NCBI GenBank assembly: GCA_947259685.1
Contig: CAMYNC010000098.1
Location: 1 to 13,948 of the forward strand
DNA length: 13,948 bases
Direction: 5' to 3'
Origin: an uncultured Desulfuromonadales bacterium
GTDB taxonomy: Bacteria > Desulfobacterota > Desulfuromonadia > Desulfuromonadales > Geopsychrobacteraceae
Each line of letters begins with the position of its first letter. Position 1 is the first letter of the stretch. The translations under genes and the position numbers were made by a program. Shown here in pieces: positions 5,416-12,154 of this stretch. Below the pieces are notes generated by a model. It was not told the DNA's origin. It saw only the letters and a list, made by a program, of their open reading frames with translations, and ran no database searches.

Positions 5416-6126
5416 TTGAAGAGTAAACCGATTGAACGACATCAGACGCTTCGGGAGAAAATTCTCGAAACCATTCGCGAGGCGATTCTCAAGGGGAACC
5501 TCAAGCCGGGGGAGAAGGTTGCCGAGCCGGAGCTTGCCGAACGTTTCGGCATCAGCCGCACACCAATCCGTGAGGCTTTCCGACAACTTGAGTCTGAAGG
5601 CTACCTGACCGTCATCCCGCGTAAAGGGGCGGTGGTTGCTGCTTTGTCCGAACAGGATGTGCAGGAATTTTACGCCATCAAAAGTACCCTGGAAGGCTAT
5701 GCCGCTGAACTGGCAGCCGGGCGACTGACGGAGAAAGAGCTGGAAAAGCTGGAGTCGATCAATCAGCGACTCAAACAGTTGGAGGCCGAAGGGGATGTCA
5801 AAGCCTTTTTCCGGGTGCATAACGAATTTCACGATCTGTTCGTCAAGGCGGCTGGCAACAGCAAGCTTTACGAGCTGATTCAGCAGCTGGGGCTGAAGTT
5901 CAACCGGCTGCGGATGGCGTCCCTATCGGTCAATGGCCGGATGGCGATTTCGGTGGCCGAGCATGAGCGTCTGATCGAGGCCTTCCGCGCCCAGGACGGA
6001 AATCAAGCCGAAAGCCTGGTTAAGAAGACTGCCGAAATCGGCGGCAAAGTATTGCTCGAGAGCATGACTCAGGAGGAGGGAGGCAAGGGCAAAGAATCGA
6101 TTCTTAAGTCACGCGTTGATGTTTAA
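5416..6126 (+). CDS. GntR-family (FadR/FCD subfamily) transcriptional regulator
   Basis: The 236-residue protein has a winged helix-turn-helix at about 11-75, with the classic LKPGEKVAEPELAERFGISR, TPIREAFRQLESEGYL and RKGAVV blocks. An all-helical FCD ligand domain follows (about 80-215), with histidines likely to bind a metal or carboxylate ligand (H135, H139 in HNEFH, and H183 in EHERL). The start is TTG (5416), with GGGAG 7 bases upstream; an in-frame TAA at 5389-5391 and no in-frame ATG between make an upstream start impossible. FCD regulators usually respond to small organic acids. Its own promoter carries strong inverted repeats. The same GTATAC core recurs upstream of the hydrogenase operon, suggesting that operon or the epimerase as a target. 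Confidence 0.92.
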   Translation: MKSKPIERHQTLREKILETIREAILKGNLKPGEKVAEPELAERFGISRTPIREAFRQLESEGYLTVIPRKGAVVAALSEQDVQEFYAIKSTLEGYAAELAAGRLTEKELEKLESINQRLKQLEAEGDVKAFFRVHNEFHDLFVKAAGNSKLYELIQQLGLKFNRLRMASLSVNGRMAISVAEHERLIEAFRAQDGNQAESLVKKTAEIGGKVLLESMTQEEGGKGKESILKSRVDV

Positions 6127-6173
6127 AAGTTGAATTTGAAAATATAAGCTGTTACGGCTTTTATAGATATATG

Positions 6174-6207
6174 ACAAGGCCCGCTGGATGATTCCAGCGG
6201 GCCTTGT
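6174..6207. terminator. Bidirectional terminator between gntR and the epimerase gene
   Basis: A perfect 14-bp stem runs 6174-6187 with 6194-6207 (AAGGCCCGCTGG pairing CCAGCGGGCCTT, extended by ACA/TGT) around the loop ATGATT. It sits between two convergent genes, ending 1 base before the minus-strand stop. T-rich sequence follows on the + side, but it is short. Confidence 0.8.
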
Positions 6208-6208
6208 T

Positions 6209-7099
6209 TCATTGTGTCAGGTAGCTACGGATGCCCTCGGCAAAGTCTGTCAGCTGCAAGTCAAAGGTGCTGCGCCAGGGTTCCGGATCGCAGCAGTTAC
6301 CTTCAAGCAGCATCTGCAGCTGGTCGCTGGTCATCGGAAATTGCGGGATCGACTGCATCAGTTCGACCACTGGCTTCATCAGGAACAGCGGATGATGCAG
6401 TTTGCAGACCCTGGCTTTGCCGATGGCCTGGCCGATCAGATCGAGCACCTCATCATAGGTGTAGGCTTTGGGGCCGCCGCAGTGATAGGTCTGGCCGATG
6501 CTTTCCGGGGTATCGAGGGCTTTGACAAAGCCGGCGGCAACATCCGCAACCGCGACCGGTTGCAGTCGGTACTGGCCGTCCCCCATCACCGGCGTGACCG
6601 GGAGCTTGCGGATCAGCCCGGCGAGCATATTCACAAATTTATCATCCGGGCCGAAAATCAGCGATGGCCGAAAAATAGTCCAGTCGAGGTTGGATTTCCG
6701 CACCGCCGTCTCGGCCGCCCACTTGGTTTTGTGATAGGTGGTGATGGCATTTTCCCGGGTGCCGTTGGCGCTCATCTGCAGGTAGCGGTTAACACCCTGT
6801 TCGCTGGTGGCCTGCAACATATTCTTAGTCGATGCGGTATGCAGGTGTTCGAAAGTGACGCCGCGGCCGGGAAATTCACGGATAATACCGACCAGGTGAA
6901 TTACTGCATCACAGCCGGCTAAGGCGCCCTGCAGGCTCGCTGGCTGGGTGGTGTCGCCGACATGGGTCTCCACCCCGGCCGTGGCACTCGGGCCAGTGGT
7001 TGTTCTGACCAACGCTCGCACCTGATGCTCGGTTTTCAGTAGCTGTCGAATGACTTCCTGGCCAACAAATCCGGTTCCGCCGGTTATAAACACTTTCAT
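6209..7099 (-). CDS. NAD(P)-binding atypical SDR/epimerase, complex I NDUFA9-like
   Basis: I take MKVFITGGTGFVG at 7099 as the start: AGGAG lies 7 bases upstream, and the upstream 60-residue extension reads as noise. The 296-residue product has the nucleotide-binding GGTGFVG (7-13), then GCDAVIHLVGIIRE, and a YxxxK motif (Y122-K126 in TTYHKTKWAAE) followed by FRPSLIFGP. These fit extended or atypical SDRs of the NAD-dependent epimerase/dehydratase group, closest in style to the NDUFA9-like branch. Substrate is unknown, and many of this branch bind NAD(P)H without known catalysis. No signal peptide is visible. The gene is divergent from the hydrogenase operon and shares its control region of about 300 bases. 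Confidence 0.87.
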   Translation of the reverse strand: MKVFITGGTGFVGQEVIRQLLKTEHQVRALVRTTTGPSATAGVETHVGDTTQPASLQGALAGCDAVIHLVGIIREFPGRGVTFEHLHTASTKNMLQATSEQGVNRYLQMSANGTRENAITTYHKTKWAAETAVRKSNLDWTIFRPSLIFGPDDKFVNMLAGLIRKLPVTPVMGDGQYRLQPVAVADVAAGFVKALDTPESIGQTYHCGGPKAYTYDEVLDLIGQAIGKARVCKLHHPLFLMKPVVELMQSIPQFPMTSDQLQMLLEGNCCDPEPWRSTFDLQLTDFAEGIRSYLTQ

Positions 7100-7187
7100 C
7101 GCGGTCTCCTTGCAAAAAGTACCCAATCTACTATTGTTTAATAATAATCCTATCTGATGTTTGCCACTCTGCAAATGGTTGAATTCG

Positions 7188-7228
7188 ATGTATACATTAT
7201 TAATTACCACCCGTTGTATTGCGTATAC
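7188..7228. promoter_or_regulatory. Two GTATAC boxes between epimerase and hydrogenase genes
   Basis: ATGTATACAT (7188-7197) is a perfect 10-bp palindrome, and GCGTATACAC (7221-7230) repeats the GTATAC core 33 bases further on, about three helical turns. The same core makes up the inverted repeats at the GntR promoter (5370-5382). The boxes lie 20-60 bases upstream of the likely hydrogenase -35, an activator-type position, and also upstream of the epimerase gene. Confidence 0.45.
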
Positions 7229-7247
7229 ACTATATGGTTGAAATGGC

Positions 7248-7277
7248 TTGACTTTCCGGATTTCCCTGGTCCATAAC
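7248..7277 (+). promoter_or_regulatory. Possible promoter of the hydrogenase operon
   Basis: TTGACT (7248-7253) is followed after 18 bases by CATAAC (7272-7277). The -35 is good and the -10 moderate. I saw no GG/GC pair of sigma-54 type nearby. The leader to the ATG at 7397 would be about 110 bases. It holds an inverted repeat, TACGGAT/ATCCGTA (7297-7303/7315-7321). Confidence 0.4.
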
Positions 7278-7396
7278 ACTGTTAGGTTAATGGTTGTACG
7301 GATCTTTCAAGGTAATCCGTATGCCACAGTAAACTACTATAAGTAATGATTTTCCGACGACAGAACAGTGGATGATAACGAGAGGAGGAAGACATC

Positions 7397-8518
7397 ATGC
7401 ATGAGCCTGAGAACAGTCTGCAGGAGGGGTCGGTCTCCGAAGAGATCCTGCAGCAATGGGAAGCCCGTGGCATCAAGCGGCGCGATTTTCTGAAGTTCTG
7501 CTCGGTGATGACCGCCAGCCTGGCCTTGCCGGCCAGTTTTATGGGGCAGATCGCCGAAGCGATGGAAGCTGATAAGCGACCGCCGGTGATCTGGATGGAA
7601 TTCCAGGGCTGTACCGGTGATTCCGAGGCTTTTCTGCGTGCCAATCAGCCGACCGCCGCAGAGTTGATTCTCGATTATCTGTCGGTCGATTACCATGAAA
7701 CGATCATGGCGGCGGCCGGTCATCAGGCCGAAGAGGCCAAGCATAAGACGGTTGAAGAGTATAAGGGTAAGTATATTGCCATCGTCGAAGGCTCAATACC
7801 GATGGGCGCTGGCGGCGCTTACTGTACCATCGCCGGTGATTCGGCGCTGAACATCGCCCGCAAGGTGTGCGGCAATGCGGCGGCGACCATCGCGGTCGGC
7901 TCCTGCTCCTCCTACGGCGGGATTCCGGCGGCGGCACCCAATCCGACTGGCGCTGTTTCGGTCTCGGAAGCGGTCCCCGGGGCAACGGTCATGAACCTGC
8001 CCGGCTGCCCGCTCAATGCGGAAAACCTGACCGCCGCGATCGTTCATTTCCTGACCTTCGGCAAATTGCCGGCGACCGATCAGTACGGCCGCCCCAAGTT
8101 TGCCTACGGCAAGCGGATTCACGACAACTGCGAGCGGCGCGGCCACTTTGATGCCGGCCAGTATGCCGAAGGGTTCGGCGATGCCGGCCATCGGCAGGGC
8201 TGGTGCCTGTACAAACTCGGCTGCAAAGGGCCGGAGACCTTCCACAACTGCCCGACGGTGCGCTACAACGAGGGCAGCAGCTGGCCGATTCAGGCCGGTC
8301 ACGGCTGCATCGGCTGCAGTGAGCCACAATTTTGGGATACCATGACTCCTTTCTATCGGCGTCTGCCGCAGGTGCCCGGCTTCGGTATCGAAGCCACGGC
8401 AGACAAACTCGGCCTCGGTCTGGCGGCAGCCACCGCGGTGGCCTTCGGCGCCCACGGGGTGGCCAGTGCCATGCGCAAAGGGGATGAAACCGATACCAAG
8501 GTCAAGAAGGAGGACTAA
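7397..8518 (+). CDS. hyaS: [NiFe]-hydrogenase small (FeS) subunit, Tat-exported, membrane-anchored
   Basis: The 373-residue protein starts with a Tat signal (KRRDFLKF, residues 27-34, then a hydrophobic stretch to about 50). Cluster ligands can be read in order. Proximal: C72, C170 (VGSCSSYGG) and C204 (LPGCP). Distal: H242, C245, C270 and C276. Medial: C285, C304 and C307, with Pro297 favouring a [3Fe-4S] cluster. The fourth proximal ligand is unusual: GCTGDSEA (71-78) has Asp75 where the family normally has Cys. A C-terminal hydrophobic helix (about 338-356) anchors the enzyme in the membrane. AGGAGG precedes ATG 7397. It passes electrons from the Ni-Fe site to cytochrome b. The symbol follows Geobacter HyaSLBP usage by gene order, not a database match. 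Confidence 0.93.
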   Translation: MHEPENSLQEGSVSEEILQQWEARGIKRRDFLKFCSVMTASLALPASFMGQIAEAMEADKRPPVIWMEFQGCTGDSEAFLRANQPTAAELILDYLSVDYHETIMAAAGHQAEEAKHKTVEEYKGKYIAIVEGSIPMGAGGAYCTIAGDSALNIARKVCGNAAATIAVGSCSSYGGIPAAAPNPTGAVSVSEAVPGATVMNLPGCPLNAENLTAAIVHFLTFGKLPATDQYGRPKFAYGKRIHDNCERRGHFDAGQYAEGFGDAGHRQGWCLYKLGCKGPETFHNCPTVRYNEGSSWPIQAGHGCIGCSEPQFWDTMTPFYRRLPQVPGFGIEATADKLGLGLAAATAVAFGAHGVASAMRKGDETDTKVKKED

Positions 8519-8521
8519 CCG

Positions 8522-10231
8522 ATGGCCAAGAAAATAGCAGTCGATCCGATTACCCGTATCGAGGGGCACCTGCGGATTGAAGCGCAGATCGAAGGGGGCC
8601 AAATCACCGATGCCTGGAGCTCCTCGACCGCTTTTCGCGGGATAGAGACTATTTTGAAAGGGCGCGATCCACGCGATGCGCACCATTTCGTGCAGCGTTT
8701 CTGCGGGGTTTGCACCACCGTGCATTCGATGGCCAGCATCCGCGCGGTTGAAGATGCGTTGAAAATTCAGATTCCCGACAATGCGCGGCTGATCCGCAAT
8801 ATCATCATGGGCATTCAGAACGTGCAGGATCACGTCATCCATTTCTATCACCTGCACGCCCTCGACTGGGTCGATATCGTCAGCGCCCTGTCGGCCGATC
8901 CGCAGAAGACTGCTCAGCTGGCTCAGTCGATCTCCGACTGGCCGTTGTCGAGCGCCAAATACTTCAAAGGGATCCAGGATCGGGTTAAGGCGTTTGTCGG
9001 CACTGGCCGGCTGGGGCCGTTCGCCAATGCTTACTGGGGGCACAGCGCCTACAAGCTGCCGGCTGAAGCCAACCTGATGGCCGTCGCCCACTACCTGGAA
9101 GCCCTCGAGTGGCAGAAGGATGTCATCAGGATCCACGCGATCCTCGGTTCGAAGAACCCGCATCCGCAGACCTTCCTGGTTGGCGGCATGTCGATCCCGG
9201 TTGACCCTGACAGCCAGAACGCTCTTAACGCTGACAAGTTGGCGTTGATCAGCAAGCTCTTGAAAAAAGCCCGCAGCTTTGTCGAGCAGGTCTATATCCC
9301 CGATCTGCTGGCGGTCGCTCCAGCTTATCTCGATTGGGGCGGCATCGGCGCTGGCGTCGGCAACTACCTCTGCTACGGTGATTATCCGATGGATAACAGC
9401 GGCGGCATCGACAATCTCTACTTCCCGCGCGGCATCATCATGGGCAAGGATCTCGCCAACGTGATGGCGGTGGACGAAACCAAAATCACCGAGGATGTGA
9501 CCCGCTCCTGGTACGAGTACAGTGATGGTGCGGCCGACAAGCATCCCTACGACGGAGAAACCAACCCCAACTATACCGGTCCGCAGCCGCCCTACGATTT
9601 CCTCGATACCGACGGCAAGTATTCCTGGGTCAAGTCGCCGCGCTACATGGGCGAACCGATGGAAGTCGGTCCGCTGGCGCGGGTGCTGGTCGCCTACGCC
9701 AGCGGCAATGCCGACGCCAAAGGCGCGGTCGATTTCGTCCTCGGCAAACTGGGGGTTGGCGCCGGGGCGCTCTTCTCGACCCTCGGCCGCACCGCCGCCC
9801 GTGGCGTCGACTGTCTGATGTTGGCGCAGAAGACCGAACTCTGGGCGCAACAGCTGACCGACAACATGGGACGCGGTATTCTCGAGGTGCACAATGGTGA
9901 GAAGTGGGATCCCTCGACCTGGCCGAAAGAGGCGCAGGGTTTCGGCTACCATGAAGCACCGCGTGGTGCCCTGGGGCACTGGATCCGCATCGAAAACGGC
10001 GCGATCAAAAACTACCAGGCAGTGGTTCCCTCCACCTGGAACGCCGGGCCACGTGACGCGGCCGGTAAAATGGGACCCTATGAGTCGGCGCTGATCGGCA
10101 CTCCGGTGGCCGATGAAACTCAGCCGCTGGAGATTCTGCGCACCATCCACTCCTTCGATCCTTGTCTTGCCTGCGCCGTGCATGTGCTCGATGGCCGTGG
10201 TAACGAAATCATCAAGGTCAAGGCACTCTAA
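8522..10231 (+). CDS. hyaL: [NiFe]-hydrogenase large (catalytic) subunit precursor
   Basis: The 569-residue protein has both Ni-Fe ligand motifs: RFCGVCTTVH (C61 and C64) near the N-terminus and DPCLACAVH (C548 and C551, H554) near the end. The N-terminal DPITRIEGHLRIE and RGIETILKGRDPRDA stretches are typical of group 1 uptake enzymes. The tail after H554 (VLDGRGNEIIKVKAL, 15 residues) is the peptide removed by the endoprotease after nickel insertion. It has no signal peptide, so it must be carried through the Tat system with the small subunit. It starts 3 bases after the small subunit stop, with GGAGG inside the upstream gene. It oxidises or produces H2 at the outer membrane face. No hyp maturation genes lie in this window. 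Confidence 0.96.
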   Translation: MAKKIAVDPITRIEGHLRIEAQIEGGQITDAWSSSTAFRGIETILKGRDPRDAHHFVQRFCGVCTTVHSMASIRAVEDALKIQIPDNARLIRNIIMGIQNVQDHVIHFYHLHALDWVDIVSALSADPQKTAQLAQSISDWPLSSAKYFKGIQDRVKAFVGTGRLGPFANAYWGHSAYKLPAEANLMAVAHYLEALEWQKDVIRIHAILGSKNPHPQTFLVGGMSIPVDPDSQNALNADKLALISKLLKKARSFVEQVYIPDLLAVAPAYLDWGGIGAGVGNYLCYGDYPMDNSGGIDNLYFPRGIIMGKDLANVMAVDETKITEDVTRSWYEYSDGAADKHPYDGETNPNYTGPQPPYDFLDTDGKYSWVKSPRYMGEPMEVGPLARVLVAYASGNADAKGAVDFVLGKLGVGAGALFSTLGRTAARGVDCLMLAQKTELWAQQLTDNMGRGILEVHNGEKWDPSTWPKEAQGFGYHEAPRGALGHWIRIENGAIKNYQAVVPSTWNAGPRDAAGKMGPYESALIGTPVADETQPLEILRTIHSFDPCLACAVHVLDGRGNEIIKVKAL

Positions 10232-10249
10232 CCGGAAGGAGGTCGCTCC

Positions 10250-10909
10250 ATGAAGGCGTTAGAATTACGCTATGTGTGGGAATGGCCGGTGCGCCTGACC
10301 CACTGGTTCAATGTCATCGCCATCATCGTGTTGTCGGTGACTGGCTACTATATCGGCGATCCCTTTGTCAGTGTGCCGAGCACCAGTTCCTACGTAATGG
10401 GCTGGATGCGTTTTTTACACTTTGTGTTTGCCTATGTGTTCGCTATCTCCTGGGTCGTGCGGCTGATCTGGATGTTTGTCGGCAACAAGTATGCCCGCTT
10501 CCCCGCCTTCGCCCCCTGGGCATCCAAGCAGGGCTGGAAAAACATTATAAACACCTTCTGTTATTACACTTTTGTGAAAAAGGGGCTGCCCCACTGCACC
10601 GGTCATAATGCTTTGGCTGCCATGGCTTATTCTGGGGTCTTCGTCCTGTTCCTGCTGCAGATCATGACCGGTTTCGCCCTTTATGGGCAATTTCAGCCGG
10701 GCGGTTTCTGGGATGGGATCTTCGGCTGGCTGTTGCCGATCTTTGGCAACCAGGGTCTGCGATTGACCCACCACATCATCATGTGGTTGCTGATCGGTTT
10801 TGCCATCCACCACGTTTACAGTGGCTGGCTGATGGATGTCAAAGAGAAGAACGGTGTCATGGGATCGATTTTCGGCGGTTACAAGTTTATTGATCCGGAT
10901 GAGGATTAA
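10250..10909 (+). CDS. hyaB: Hydrogenase cytochrome b subunit (HyaC/HydC family)
   Basis: The 219-residue integral membrane protein has four hydrophobic segments, at about 19-36, 52-78, 121-142 and 172-190. Histidines suitable as b-heme ligands are H18 (RLTHWF), H57 (FLHF), H174/H175 (LTHH) and H187/H188 (AIHH). The N-terminal VWEWPVRLTHWFN and the final helix with HHVYSGWL are family hallmarks. It should receive electrons from the distal cluster of the small subunit and reduce (or be reduced by) the quinone pool. GGAGG precedes ATG 10250, which is 18 bases after the large-subunit stop. The symbol follows the Geobacter naming of the third gene; in E. coli the equivalent is hyaC. Confidence 0.93.
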   Translation: MKALELRYVWEWPVRLTHWFNVIAIIVLSVTGYYIGDPFVSVPSTSSYVMGWMRFLHFVFAYVFAISWVVRLIWMFVGNKYARFPAFAPWASKQGWKNIINTFCYYTFVKKGLPHCTGHNALAAMAYSGVFVLFLLQIMTGFALYGQFQPGGFWDGIFGWLLPIFGNQGLRLTHHIIMWLLIGFAIHHVYSGWLMDVKEKNGVMGSIFGGYKFIDPDED

Positions 10910-10911
10910 GC

Positions 10912-11391
10912 ATGTCGATCCTGGTTCTCGGTTTAGGCAACCTGGTGATGAACGACGATGCCCTCGGCAGCCGAACGATTGTCGAGCTGGAGCAGCGCTA
11001 TCGGTTTCCCGAGCAGGTGACATTGCTCGATGGCGGCACCCTGGGGCTCGATCTGCTGCCGCGGCTGGAAGGGATCGATAAACTGCTGGTGATCGATGCC
11101 CTGCAGATGGACGCCGAATCTGGCAGCGTTTTCCGCCTGGTCGGGGAAGAGGTGCCGCGGGCCTTTGCCAACAAGCTGTCGGTGCACCAGATGGGTTTGC
11201 AGGATCTGCTGGCGGTCGCCGAACTGCAGGGGCACCTGCCGGCGCAGCTGGTGGTCTGGGGTGCCCAAGCGGAATCGATCGAGATGGGCATGGAAATGTC
11301 GGCGGCGGTACAGGCCGCGATGGAAGAGGTGATTGCCGGGGTGGTGCAGGAGCTTACCGATTGGGGAGCTGCACCGCAAAAGGCGGCTTGA
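10912..11391 (+). CDS. hyaP: Hydrogenase maturation endoprotease (HyaD/HybD family)
   Basis: The 159-residue protein aligns by eye along its length with E. coli HybD. The start MSILVLGLGNLVMNDDALG, LLDGGTLGLDLLPRL, and the KLSVHQMGLQDLL stretch are all in place. The nickel-sensing ligands would be D16, D62 and H92. HybD has Glu at position 16, so D16 is a conservative change of a known ligand. It cleaves the C-terminal 15-residue tail of the large subunit once nickel is inserted, in the cytoplasm. It starts 2 bases after the cytochrome b stop, with GAGGA upstream, and closes the operon before a terminator at 11417-11448. Confidence 0.95.
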   Translation: MSILVLGLGNLVMNDDALGSRTIVELEQRYRFPEQVTLLDGGTLGLDLLPRLEGIDKLLVIDALQMDAESGSVFRLVGEEVPRAFANKLSVHQMGLQDLLAVAELQGHLPAQLVVWGAQAESIEMGMEMSAAVQAAMEEVIAGVVQELTDWGAAPQKAA

Positions 11392-11416
11392 TTTTTAGTT
11401 TACTGATGATTCAATT

Positions 11417-11448
11417 AAGGGCTACCGTTTTGGTAGCCTTTCCTTTTT
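11417..11448 (+). terminator. Terminator of the hydrogenase operon
   Basis: GGCTACC (11420-11426) pairs with GGTAGCC (11432-11438) around a 5-base GTTTT loop. The stem is extended to 10 bp by AAG/TTT with one G-T pair. CC and then TTTTT (11444-11448) follow. It ends 26 bases after the protease stop begins its downstream spacer and just before the cytochrome c start. Confidence 0.75.
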
Positions 11449-11461
11449 GGGGTTAAAGGTT

Positions 11462-11878
11462 GTGCATCAAAAACCGATAAGATATTTAGCCGTGCTGCTT
11501 TTCTGGCTGATAAGTGCTTGTCAGGAAACGCAAATTCAGGCCCCAGAGATCAGTGTGCCAACGCAGCTGCTCGAGCAGCAGGAACAAAAATCAGCTGGCC
11601 GGCAGCTGTTTATCAAGCATTGCCGCGAATGCCACGGCACACCTGCTGAAGGGCGCAATCCAAGGGCGGTGCGATTTGTTCCGCCGGCCCCTGATTTTAT
11701 CAGTCATCGCTACCTCAAAGTTAAGCCTGGCTACCTATACTGGCGGATTGCTAAAGGCAAACAGGTCGAGCCGTTTCGTCGCCAGGGCTCGGTCATGCCG
11801 GCCTGGGAGCCGCATTTCAGCGACCAGCAGATCTGGCAACTGGTTGCTTATCTGCGCCAGCGGGCTGGTGCAGAATAA
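11462..11878 (+). CDS. Mono-heme cytochrome c lipoprotein
   Basis: I choose GTG 11462 as the start. The alternative TTG at 11447 lies in the terminator's T tract, while GTG has GGGG about 9 bases upstream and an AAAGG closer. The 138-residue product has a positive N-terminus, a hydrophobic stretch (YLAVLLFWLIS) and a lipobox ending at Cys20 (LISAC), so it is probably a lipoprotein. The heme motif CRECH is at 54-58, and Met112 in GSVMPAW is the likely sixth ligand, as in class I cytochromes c. It would carry electrons in the periplasm or at a membrane surface. It lies behind the hydrogenase operon but past a terminator, so a role as its electron partner is only a possibility. Confidence 0.82.
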   Translation: MHQKPIRYLAVLLFWLISACQETQIQAPEISVPTQLLEQQEQKSAGRQLFIKHCRECHGTPAEGRNPRAVRFVPPAPDFISHRYLKVKPGYLYWRIAKGKQVEPFRRQGSVMPAWEPHFSDQQIWQLVAYLRQRAGAE

Positions 11879-12154
11879 GTAAAAAATGGCTTATTTCCTA
11901 AAAATATCAGAGGCTTATCGAAAAACCCCGAGTTCAGGGGATTGTGGCTCAGATAAACTAGTTTTTTCAGCGGTCAAAAAAGCTCACAAATTCACTTATT
12001 AAGCTTTTATAAGGCTTGCCTGAGGAGAGTTTTTGAGCTATAGTCCGGCCGTTCACGGCGGTCGCTTAGCCCGAACGAATATGAGATTTTTACCAGCCAC
12101 AGGCTAGAAAATCATAATAACCCGCGATCGAAGAGGATCACCAGGGAGGCGTAG
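11879..12154. other. Intergenic region with pckA promoter and leader
   Basis: No gene is visible in these 276 bases. The left half is A/T-rich with a short CCCC/GGGG hairpin (11926-11940) and a TTTTTT/AAAAAA pair (11962-11981), neither a convincing terminator. The right half holds the pckA promoter and a leader of about 105 bases. In the leader, GATTTT (12085-12090) can pair with AAAATC (12108-12113) outside a small AGCC/GGCT stem. Confidence 0.5.
12016..12044 (+). promoter_or_regulatory. Promoter of pckA
   Basis: TTGCCT (12016-12021) and TATAGT (12039-12044) are separated by 17 bases. Transcription would start near 12051, leaving about 105 bases of 5' leader before the ATG at 12155. Confidence 0.6.

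Noticed and set aside
5281..5832. 183-residue minus-strand frame across the GntR gene
   Set aside because: It overlaps the regulator's promoter and DNA-binding domain on the opposite strand. The regulator's motifs are clear and this frame has none.
6188..6922. 244-residue plus-strand frame antisense to the epimerase
   Set aside because: It starts inside the terminator hairpin and mirrors conserved SDR sequence.
7100..7279. 60-residue N-terminal extension of the epimerase
   Set aside because: The extension lacks SDR similarity, while MKVFITGGTGFVG with AGGAG 7 bases upstream is an ideal start.
7793..10183. 796-residue open frame antisense to the hydrogenase genes
   Set aside because: It lies opposite two unmistakable hydrogenase genes, shows no known motif, and arises from the GC-rich codon use of the sense strand. 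No fitting ribosome site was seen.
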